Assembly (NCBI GenBank): GCA_946407065.1
Contig: CAMJMQ010000018.1
Coordinates: forward strand, 1-63,658
Direction: 5' to 3'
DNA length: 63,658 bases
Source: an uncultured Clostridia bacterium
GTDB lineage: Bacteria > Bacillota > Clostridia > Oscillospirales > Acutalibacteraceae
The notes beneath the pieces were generated by a model that worked only from the letters and a program-made list of their open reading frames with translations, was not told the DNA's origin and did not search any database. Below are positions 53,823 through 60,290 of the stretch, piece after piece. Positions within the stretch are counted from its first letter, which is position 1; every line of letters begins with the position of its first letter. A program made the position numbers and the translations under genes.

Positions 53823-54908
53823 ATGTTCAAAAAGATTTTGAGCCTTGCTATCGTCGCTATGATGCTGATGAGCATTTGCGCAGTATCTTTCTCTGCCGCT
53901 CAGGTAGAGGTTTCTGCTGACGGCGCTGAGGCAGCAGTAGCAGAGCAGGGCGCAGACGGCGACGTTGCTTCTCAGGGTGCTGAGAGCGACACCGCATCTA
54001 CCGGTGCAAGCACCATCAAATATGATAACAGTGGTACTAACTGGGCAGGTCCGATATGCTTCTATATCTATGAGCCTGTTGAAGATGTAAAGCCTTTCGG
54101 TGAGTGGGGCTCCAAGAAGCTCCGTGGTAAAGACGAAGGAAACAACATCTGGTCTTTTGATGCTTCCGGTCTTGATAGCAGCAAGCAGTATTGCGTCATC
54201 TTTTTTGACGAGACTTCCAGCGACCAGACATATGATTTGGTAATGGATTCCTCTTGTTTTGGCGATACCGCAAAAGCGACCGGTAATAAAATCGAGAACC
54301 CGGTTGACTCCAACAAGACTGCGAAAGAGGCAAAGTGGACGAACAGTTCTCTGGGTCCGCGTAAGCAGATCACCTCTATCGGTAACGTAGTCGGTGAGAC
54401 AATCCTCAGTTCCCAGTCCAAGTATGATATGTTTGTTAAGTTCCTGACGGATACACTGTCTAATGCAAAAACTTACATGGTTGATACAGGTAAGAAGACT
54501 GAGCAGCAGCTGATCGACGATACCGCTAAGGCTCTTGACCTTGGTAAGAATGACGTTGAAGCTGCGATCAAAGAAGCAGGTGTTTCCACCGAGTGGAGCA
54601 AGGATAAGTCCAGCCTGTCTGATGAGTCCAGCGGCGATGCAAAAACAACCGGTTCCGGCGGCAGCAGCGACAGCGGTTCTTCGAGTTCCAGTGGTTCCTC
54701 GGGTTCCAGCGGTTCTTCGGGTTCCAGCGGTTCCTCGGGTTCCAGCGGTTCTTCGGGTTCCAGCGGTTCTTCGGGTTCCAGCTCTAAGAGCGGTTCTGCT
54801 TCCAACACCCAGACCGGTCAGACCGAAACTGTACTGTTCATTATGCTCGGCGTAATGGTTGCAGCTGCTGGTGTTATCTTCTTCGCTCGCAAGAAAGAGC
54901 GCACCTGA
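53823..54908 (+). CDS. Surface protein with putative glycan-binding domain, SSG linker and QTG tail
   Basis: Start ATG 53823 (MFKKILSLAIVAMMLMSICA), after ACGGAGGAGATTATT. The 361-residue protein has a signal peptide (1-24), an Ala/Glu-rich stretch, then a domain near 60-200 with IKYDNSGTNWAGPICFYIYE and KQYCVIFFDETSSDQTYDL, followed by QITSIGNVVGETILS and a helical region. An (SSG)n linker (about 287-323), NTQTGQTE, a span and RKKERT close it. The NSGTNW-aromatic strand pattern resembles CBM25/26-type starch-binding domains and similar Ruminococcus surface proteins, judged from memory. The tail resembles that of the giant protein, so both probably use the same anchoring route. Confidence 0.65.
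   Translation: MFKKILSLAIVAMMLMSICAVSFSAAQVEVSADGAEAAVAEQGADGDVASQGAESDTASTGASTIKYDNSGTNWAGPICFYIYEPVEDVKPFGEWGSKKLRGKDEGNNIWSFDASGLDSSKQYCVIFFDETSSDQTYDLVMDSSCFGDTAKATGNKIENPVDSNKTAKEAKWTNSSLGPRKQITSIGNVVGETILSSQSKYDMFVKFLTDTLSNAKTYMVDTGKKTEQQLIDDTAKALDLGKNDVEAAIKEAGVSTEWSKDKSSLSDESSGDAKTTGSGGSSDSGSSSSSGSSGSSGSSGSSGSSGSSGSSGSSGSSGSSSKSGSASNTQTGQTETVLFIMLGVMVAAAGVIFFARKKERT
54681..54781 (+). repeat. 18-bp tandem repeat coding for the SSGSSG linker
   Basis: About five units of GGTTCTTCGGGTTCCAGC, with T/C changes at third positions, encode (Ser-Ser-Gly)n. Such an in-frame array is likely to vary in copy number between strains. Confidence 0.85.
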
Positions 54909-54942
54909 TCTCCTTTGTGATTAAGGAATAAATTGAAACATC

Positions 54943-54970
54943 GACCCCGCTTGTGCGGGGTCTTTTGTTG
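54943..54970 (+). terminator. Intrinsic terminator after the QTG-tailed surface-protein gene
   Basis: GACCCCGC-TTGT-GCGGGGTC is a perfect 8-bp stem, followed by TTTTGTTGTTG. Confidence 0.9.
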
Positions 54971-55133
54971 TTGATGGGGGTCATCGAAAAAAATGCGAAC
55001 AGCCCGCGGGGTGGCATACATCGGAAGCGTTTGGGAGAAACACGTTTCCATGGGGATGGTCATTGATCAGCCGCATGGAGGAAGCGTAGTATTTCTATCC
55101 AGGGCTTGCGTTAGCAGAAACGCCTGTCATACA
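54971..55133. other. Non-coding spacer with repeat fragments
   Basis: This part has no gene. GGCATACATCGG near 55012 resembles the end of the 70-bp repeat units that follow (ACATATATCGG, GTATGTATCGG). AAACACGTTTCC and other short inverted stretches are present. It is the start of a 660-bp repeat-dense gap. Confidence 0.5.
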
Positions 55134-55278
55134 CGGTACGTCATAAATGCCGTACCCTACGGATGAATTGATTTGCTTCGCATTTTTGTGACATATATCG
55201 GAAAGGTTTCGGTACGTCGCAAGCGCCGTACCCTACGGAAAAGCACTATCTGCTTCGCGTTTGGGTGGTATGTATCGG
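55134..55278. repeat. Two tandem copies of a 70-bp hairpin repeat
   Basis: Copy 1 (55134-55201) and copy 2 (55210-55278) share CGGTACGTC, GCCGTACCCTACGGA, TTGCTTCGC and TATCGG at the same spacing. In each copy GGTAC and GTACC pair around a short loop. The GTACCCTACGG part is the reverse complement of a CCGTAGGGTAC-type element, similar in style to the TGTAGGG repeats. Confidence 0.8.
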
Positions 55279-55279
55279 A

Positions 55280-55435
55280 TAGGCTGCGGGAGGGGCATTC
55301 CTCGGCGGAGAAGCCCTTCTCTCAGCGAGAACGGCAACCCTTTTGTCCGCTTTGCGGACATTTCCCCTAACAGGGGAATCTCCCACTGTCACTTCGTGAC
55401 GTCACCCCAACGGGGAGCACCCCTCCCCTACAAAT
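55280..55435. repeat. Composite repeat, inverted relative of the block at 8598-8690
   Basis: ACCCTTTTGTCCGCTTTGCG, GACATTTCCCCTAACAGGGG and AATCTCCC are the reverse complement, with few changes, of sequence at about 8638-8688. CACCCCAACGGGGAGCACCC likewise matches the start of that block inverted. It ends at CCCCTCCCCTACA, next to a heptamer array. Confidence 0.85.
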
Positions 55436-55440
55436 ATTAG

Positions 55441-55532
55441 CTTCTCACTCCTAACTCCTTATTCCTACTCCTCGTTTCTCATTTCTCATTCCTCATTCCT
55501 AACTCCTAACTCCAAACTCCAAACTCCTAACT
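55441..55532. repeat. Heptamer array, copy 7 (single arm, CTCCTAA type)
   Basis: TTCTCACTCCTAACTCCTTA, then TTCTCATTTCTCATTCCTCA and TTCCTAACTCCTAACTCCAA, with a seven-base period throughout. Only the pyrimidine-rich arm is present; the complementary arm seen in other copies is missing, which suggests truncation. Confidence 0.8.
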
Positions 55533-55568
55533 AAAAAACGCGCCATACCGTATTACGACAATTATTTC

Positions 55569-55597
55569 TTGCAAATCTATTTGATATATAGTATAAT
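55569..55597 (+). promoter_or_regulatory. Promoter of the flippase-like gene
   Basis: TTGCAA (55569-55574) and TATAAT (55592-55597) are 17 bp apart, shortly before AAAGGGAGAGGTGAT. Confidence 0.85.
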
Positions 55598-55630
55598 ACT
55601 ATTATCTTTGTAAAGGGAGAGGTGATACAG

Positions 55631-56851
55631 TTGGCGAGTAATCATAAAGCAAAAACACAATCGAAAGCTGAAAAGAAGCAACAGCGCGCAGAGCGGCGTG
55701 CTGAGAAAAAGGCTGAAAACGAAAAACTGTATCAGGAAGTCATGGAGCATGACTCCGATGAAACTCCCAAAGAGGTCGAAGAACCCAAGAAGAAAAACAA
55801 GTGGGTCAAGCGCGGCGGTATCGTGCTGTTCGTTCTGCTCAATGCGGCAGTTATCTATTTTACAGCGGCAAACGAATTTTCCAAAAAAGCGCCTGAACCG
55901 CTCAAATTTGACTTTACGAACGTCCTGTATATTTTGGGAGGCATCTTGTGTCTGGTCATCTTTCTCGGATGCGAGACTGCGAAGTACATGATCATGATGC
56001 GCCATCTGGGTGAGAAGGTAAGCTTTCGTCACGCGTTTTGTACCGCGGCGCTGGGCAAGTATTACGACTGCATCACGCCCTCGGGCGCAGGCGGTCAGCC
56101 GTTCCAGATCTACTATCTGCACTCGAACGGCTACAGCAACGGCCCCGCCTCCGCAATGCCGTTGAGCGGATTTTTTACCATGCAGTTCGGTTTTGTCATC
56201 CTCTGCATTTTCGCTTTTATCTTCGGTAACGGTGTGGTCAACGGCGTGTTGGCGCCCGGTATCAAGATCACCGCTTACTGCGGCGCGATCGGCTATACGA
56301 TCGTCCCTGTGATGATCATTATCACGGGTATCGCGCCGAAGATCGCAATGCGCATCGTAGCGTTTTTTGTGCGGATCGGCGCAAAGCTCCATATCGTCAA
56401 AAAGCCGAACCATACGATCATGAGGGCGGTTCGCTATCTTAACAATTACAGTGAGAACTTAAAGATGATCACCAAGGATAAGGGGCTGCTGTTCAAGCTG
56501 TTGCTCCTGTCCGTCGTTTTGCAGTTCGCGATGTGCAGTATGCCGTTCTTTGCGGTACGCACCTTCGGCGGCGATATCGGATTCTTCAGGGCGCTGATCC
56601 TGTGTGTTTTCATCCAATCGGCGATCTCGCTGATCCTGACCCCGGGTAACTCCGGCGCGGCAGAGGGTCTGTTCTACATCGTGTTCAGCTCCCTCGGAAA
56701 GTCGGGTACCTTCTGGGCTATGCTGCTCTGGCGCTTGCTGTGCTACTATTCCTTTATCATTATCGGCGTTCTGGTATACGGTTTTAACGCGGTCACGAAG
56801 ATCCGCGACAAAAGAAAAGCGGCGCGGTTGAACAAGGAAGCCGAATCATAA
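55631..56851 (+). CDS. Lysylphosphatidylglycerol synthase/flippase-like membrane protein (UPF0104 family)
   Basis: The 406-residue protein has a charged cytoplasmic N-terminus of about 60 residues (KAKTQSKAEKKQQRAERRAE), then about 7 membrane spans. KYYDCITPSGAGGQPFQIYY and, near the end, LTPGNSGAAEGLFY are the conserved segments of the family related to the membrane half of MprF and to YbhN/AglD. I choose TTG 55631 as start because AGGTGAT lies at the right distance; GTG at 55622 is possible and adds 3 codons. It lies before a glycosyltransferase, which suggests lipid or glycolipid modification of the membrane. Confidence 0.85.
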   Translation: MASNHKAKTQSKAEKKQQRAERRAEKKAENEKLYQEVMEHDSDETPKEVEEPKKKNKWVKRGGIVLFVLLNAAVIYFTAANEFSKKAPEPLKFDFTNVLYILGGILCLVIFLGCETAKYMIMMRHLGEKVSFRHAFCTAALGKYYDCITPSGAGGQPFQIYYLHSNGYSNGPASAMPLSGFFTMQFGFVILCIFAFIFGNGVVNGVLAPGIKITAYCGAIGYTIVPVMIIITGIAPKIAMRIVAFFVRIGAKLHIVKKPNHTIMRAVRYLNNYSENLKMITKDKGLLFKLLLLSVVLQFAMCSMPFFAVRTFGGDIGFFRALILCVFIQSAISLILTPGNSGAAEGLFYIVFSSLGKSGTFWAMLLWRLLCYYSFIIIGVLVYGFNAVTKIRDKRKAARLNKEAES

Positions 56852-57026
56852 CTATCATGAACAACACGGACGGGAGCAAAACCGTCTGTGTTTGCGTATA
56901 AAACGATTTATGATATGCCCACATCAGGTAAGGTGGAGCTTGCCACGCAGGGCTTTGCCCTCCACGCAATAACGATCGATTTGTGGGCTGTTGCAATTAT
57001 CCCGATCACAATTAATAGGAGAAACC

Positions 57027-58217
57027 ATGACCAATCCCGAAAAAATTCGCTCGGCACAGTTTGTCGACTCGTACTATCCGCTTGTTGACGGCGTGATTTT
57101 GGCGGTGCACAACTATGCAGAGCTGATGAATAAAAAAAGCTACAGCTGTGTGGTGTGTCCGCGCTATTATCAGCCTTTTGATGACAGCAGCCTGAGCTAT
57201 GAGGTGTTTCGTACCGGCTCGGTCAGACTGCCGATCACGGAATATGCCCTTCCAACACCGAAGCTCGACAGCAAGATCAAGACGCGGCTGAAAAACAGAT
57301 ATCCGGATATTTTTCATGTGCACAGCCCCTTTACGGAGGGCACCTTTGCTTCTGCCTACGCGAAGAAGCTGGAGATCCCCTGTGTGGCGACATTCCACTC
57401 AAAATACTATGACGATGTGATCAATATCACCGGCTCTAAGACGCTGGCGAAAATTGTTACGGCGAAGATCGTGCGCTTCTATCACACGGTCGACAGTGTG
57501 TGGACGGTGTCGGACGGCGCGGCGGAGGTGTTACACTCATACGGCTATCGCGGAGATATCACCGTTGTGAAGAACGGCACGACCTATACCATGCCGAAGG
57601 ATCCCGAGGCACTGCGCAAAAAGGCGGCTGAGACCTTTATGGTACCGACTGAGAAAAAGATCCTGCTCTATGTCGGACAGCAGAGATGGCATAAGAATCT
57701 GAAGCTGGTATTAGATACCTTCAAACTGCTTTGCGAGAGGGACAGCGACTATCGGCTGCTGATGATCGGCGACGGTTATGACGCCAAGGCAATACGACAG
57801 TATGCCGACAGCCTGCATTTCCCGGAGGGCACTGTACGCTTTCTCGGACGGATCAACGACCGCAGCCTTTTGTCGGGCATGTACCTGCTGAGCGATCTGT
57901 TCTTCTTCCCGTCGATGTACGACACCTCCGGACTGGTGGTTCGCGAGGCGGCATCACTGGGGGTTCCGACGCTGTTGACGGCTGGTTCCACCGCATCCGA
58001 GGCGATCGTTAAGGATGTATCCGGCTTTACGGCGGATGAGAACAAGGTGGCGATGTTCCGTGAGATCATGCGGATCTTCTCCACGCCCGGCCTGCTTGAA
58101 AAGGTCGGTGAGGGCGCGAGGAAGGAGATCGCGACCACCTGGGAGGAGATCGTCCCCACCGTGATGGAAAACTATGCGCAGGTCATTGAAAAATACAAAT
58201 TTGATCATCGAACATAA
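57027..58217 (+). CDS. Family 4 glycosyltransferase
   Basis: Start ATG 57027 follows AATAGGAGAAACC; an earlier in-frame start is not supported. The 396-residue GT-B protein has an N-terminal domain with DGVILAVHNYAELMNKK and HVHSPFTEG, and a C-terminal domain with LLYVGQQRWHKNLKLVLDTF, FLGRINDR and the nucleotide-sugar motif REAASLGVPTLLTAGSTASE (near residues 312-331) that holds the EX7E pattern. The layout resembles diacylglycerol glucosyltransferases of Firmicutes, but the acceptor is not known. It is 175 bp after the flippase-like gene; that spacer holds a GGTGGAGCTTGCCACGCAGG repeat-like hairpin. Confidence 0.88.
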   Translation: MTNPEKIRSAQFVDSYYPLVDGVILAVHNYAELMNKKSYSCVVCPRYYQPFDDSSLSYEVFRTGSVRLPITEYALPTPKLDSKIKTRLKNRYPDIFHVHSPFTEGTFASAYAKKLEIPCVATFHSKYYDDVINITGSKTLAKIVTAKIVRFYHTVDSVWTVSDGAAEVLHSYGYRGDITVVKNGTTYTMPKDPEALRKKAAETFMVPTEKKILLYVGQQRWHKNLKLVLDTFKLLCERDSDYRLLMIGDGYDAKAIRQYADSLHFPEGTVRFLGRINDRSLLSGMYLLSDLFFFPSMYDTSGLVVREAASLGVPTLLTAGSTASEAIVKDVSGFTADENKVAMFREIMRIFSTPGLLEKVGEGARKEIATTWEEIVPTVMENYAQVIEKYKFDHRT

Positions 58218-58223
58218 ATGTAA

Positions 58224-58250
58224 AAGGCGACGCATACAGCGTCGCCTTTT
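58224..58250. terminator. Bidirectional terminator between convergent genes
   Basis: AAAGGCGACG-CATACAG-CGTCGCCTTT is a perfect 10-bp stem with A-run before and T-run after, so it can serve both the glycosyltransferase gene and the convergent deaminase gene. Confidence 0.93.
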
Positions 58251-58273
58251 TTGTGTATCGGGGATCAAAAATT

Positions 58274-58759
58274 TTATTTATTGCGGTTGAAGTCGATGGT
58301 GATGGTGTCGCGGTGGAGGTTGAGCTGCGTGGTGCGCACGCCTGCCGCGTTGAGCATCTTTTTGGAGGCGATGGTGTCCGGCTGATCGGCATACTTATCA
58401 TAGAGATAGACCACCTCCGCGATGCCGCTCTGGATGATCGCCTTGGCACACTCGTTGCAGGGGAAAAGGTCGACATAGAGGCGGGCGCCCTCAAGGGACT
58501 TGCCATGGGCATTGAGGATGGCGTTCAGCTCCGCGTGGACGACATACCGATACTTGGTGTCCTCGCCCTCACGCTCCCATGAGAAGGTGTCGTCCGAGCA
58601 TCCGTAGGGAAAACCGTTGTAGCCGGTGCTGAGGATACGTTTGCTTTTGTTGACGATACAAGCGCCGACCTGGGTGTTGGGATCCTTGGAGCGTTTCGCC
58701 GCCAATATCGCTACGCCCATGAAGTATTCGTCCCAAGAAATATAGTCTTCTCTTTTCAT
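58274..58759 (-). CDS. Deoxycytidylate (dCMP) deaminase-family protein
   Basis: The 161-residue protein has the zinc-deaminase motifs HAELNAIL (His and catalytic Glu) and PCNECAKAI (two Cys ligands), and the start SWDEYFMGVAILAAKRSKDP typical of dCMP deaminases and ComEB. dCMP deaminase makes dUMP for dTMP synthesis. The ATG follows CAGGAGGTCAAA on the minus strand. It is 52 bp after the AbrB-like gene and is probably read from the same promoter. Confidence 0.92.
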   Translation of the reverse strand: MKREDYISWDEYFMGVAILAAKRSKDPNTQVGACIVNKSKRILSTGYNGFPYGCSDDTFSWEREGEDTKYRYVVHAELNAILNAHGKSLEGARLYVDLFPCNECAKAIIQSGIAEVVYLYDKYADQPDTIASKKMLNAAGVRTTQLNLHRDTITIDFNRNK

Positions 58760-58811
58760 TTTGACCTCCTGATGGTATATAATGATACGATGTTTCGTAT
58801 ATTGATATGGA

Positions 58812-59060
58812 TTAGGGGTTGAGCTCCTTGAGCTTGCTCAGGCAATCGGCGCACAGAGGCTTGCCCTTGAAGTCGGTCAGATCCTCACTGTTGCCGCAGA
58901 AGGTACAACTCATGGCATACTTTTTGATGACGATCGCGTCCGGCTCTGTGAAGAGTTCAATGGTATCGTCGGTGTGCAGATCATATTTCGAACGCAGGGG
59001 CTTGGGGATCACGACCCGCCCGAGCTTGTCGATTTTACATAAAAATCCGGCTGGTTTCAT
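58812..59060 (-). CDS. AbrB/SpoVT-type transcription regulator with zinc ribbon
   Basis: Start is the ATG of MKPAGFLCKIDKLGRVVIPK, with AAGGAAG 7 bases upstream; the longer frame has no such site. The 82-residue protein has the swapped-hairpin DNA-binding domain (DKLGRVVIPKPLRSKYDLHT) of the AbrB/MazE family and a C-terminal CTFCGN...CADC zinc ribbon. Relatives regulate the transition to stationary phase or sporulation. It is the first gene of a two-gene unit with the deaminase. Confidence 0.9.
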   Translation of the reverse strand: MKPAGFLCKIDKLGRVVIPKPLRSKYDLHTDDTIELFTEPDAIVIKKYAMSCTFCGNSEDLTDFKGKPLCADCLSKLKELNP

Positions 59061-59095
59061 TTTGATACTTCCTTTTGATTTCTGTTTATGACAAA

Positions 59096-59124
59096 AGTTT
59101 ACCAAAAGCAGGTAATTATGTCAA
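59096..59124 (-). promoter_or_regulatory. Promoter of the AbrB-like gene (minus strand)
   Basis: Read on the minus strand, TTGACA (59119-59124) and TAAACT (59096-59101) are 17 bp apart. The -35 is the exact vegetative consensus. Confidence 0.85.
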
Positions 59125-59212
59125 GGTATATAGAAAGATTGTTGAATTTTGTAAAACCTGTACAAATTCAGGGGTCAATTTTTGATATCTGAGATAAGGA
59201 GAGGGTGAGCGG

Positions 59213-59842
59213 ATGGCTTATGTATTCGGTGTGATGATCACGATATCGTTCATCTATGCGGTGTTCAGCGGCAACATCGAGCAGATGAGCACAGGGATCC
59301 CCGAGGCGGCGGGGTCGGCGATCGAGCTGCTGATCTCTATCAGCGGGATGTTGATCATGTGGTCGGGGTTCATGCGGATCGCCAAGGACTGCGGGCTGAT
59401 TGAGAAGCTATCAAAATTGTTTTCACCTCTGCTGAGGCGATTATACCCCGACGTCGCGGTGGATTCGGACGCTTTTCGCTATATCTCGATGAACATCAGT
59501 GCCAATCTGTTAGGGCTGGGCAACGCCGCTACGCCGCTCGGGATCAAGGCGATGGGGGAGTTGAAAAAGCATAGCCTTGATGATACCGCGACGGACAGCA
59601 TGGTGACATTCGTCTTGATGAACACGGCGTCGATGCAGCTGATCCCCACCACGGTGGCGGCACTCAGGAAGAGCTACGGTTCAGCACAGCCCTTTGATGT
59701 GCTGTTGTGCGTGTGGATCACCTCGGCGGCGGCGCTGACTGCCGCGCTGGTGTCATCCCATCTGATAAGGAGGCTAAGATGGAAGCGGTCATCCCGATCA
59801 TCATTACCGCGCTGTGTGTCTACGGATTATTCAAGCGCGTGA
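59213..59842 (+). CDS. spmA: Spore maturation protein A
   Basis: SpmA is an integral membrane protein needed, with SpmB, for spore core dehydration in Bacillus. The 209-residue protein has an N-terminal span (MAYVFGVMITISFIYAVFSG), ISGMLIMWSGFMRIAKDCGL and the family segment ISMNISANLLGLGNAATPLG (about residues 86-105). The ATG follows GGAGAGGGTGAGCGG. The last 21 codons overlap spmB in another frame (64 bp), and the end (RWKRSSRSSLPRCVSTDYSS) is not SpmA-like, so the original stop may have been lost. Confidence 0.94.
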   Translation: MAYVFGVMITISFIYAVFSGNIEQMSTGIPEAAGSAIELLISISGMLIMWSGFMRIAKDCGLIEKLSKLFSPLLRRLYPDVAVDSDAFRYISMNISANLLGLGNAATPLGIKAMGELKKHSLDDTATDSMVTFVLMNTASMQLIPTTVAALRKSYGSAQPFDVLLCVWITSAAALTAALVSSHLIRRLRWKRSSRSSLPRCVSTDYSSA

Positions 59843-60288
59843 ATATTTTTGACAGCTTTATCGAGGGGGCAAAGGAAGGCTTTGCGACGGTGAAGTTTGT
59901 TGCGCCGACGATGATCGCACTGTTGGTAGCGGTCGGCACACTGCGAGCATCGGGTGCGTTGGATGCTCTCGCGGGGCTGATCCGACCGCTCGCGGAGAAG
60001 GTGGGATTCCCTGCCGAGATGGTGCCGATGGGCTTACTGCGGCCGGTATCGGGCTCGGGCGCGACAGCGCTGTTGACGGGGATCTACGAGAACAACGGCC
60101 CCGACAGCTTTGTCGGGCGATGCGCAAGCGTGGTGGCGGGTTCGACGGAAACGACTTTTTACGCCGTGAGTATGTACTATGGCGCGGCAGGGATCACAAA
60201 AATCCGCCACACGCTGTTTTCGGCGCTGTTGGCGGATTTCACTGCGATCGTCATCAGTGTGGTGACGGTAGGGCTATTGATGTCATGA
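59779..60288 (+). CDS. spmB: Spore maturation protein B
   Basis: SpmB is the partner of SpmA. The start is ATG 59779 after AAGGAGGCTAAG, giving 169 residues. PIIITALCVYGLFKRVNIFD, GAKEGFATVKFVAPTMIALL, LLRPVSGSGATALLTGIYEN and AGSTETTFYAVSMYYG are the family blocks. It overlaps spmA by 64 bp and ends 2 bp from the stop codon of the convergent GerA-family gene, with no terminator between. Confidence 0.95.
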   Translation: MEAVIPIIITALCVYGLFKRVNIFDSFIEGAKEGFATVKFVAPTMIALLVAVGTLRASGALDALAGLIRPLAEKVGFPAEMVPMGLLRPVSGSGATALLTGIYENNGPDSFVGRCASVVAGSTETTFYAVSMYYGAAGITKIRHTLFSALLADFTAIVISVVTVGLLMS

Positions 60289-60290
60289 TA

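Noticed and set aside
44245..54908. Dockerin modules in the surface-protein cluster
   Set aside because: I looked for paired DxNxDG calcium-loop repeats and found none in the four proteins, so a classical cohesin-dockerin pair is not visible here.
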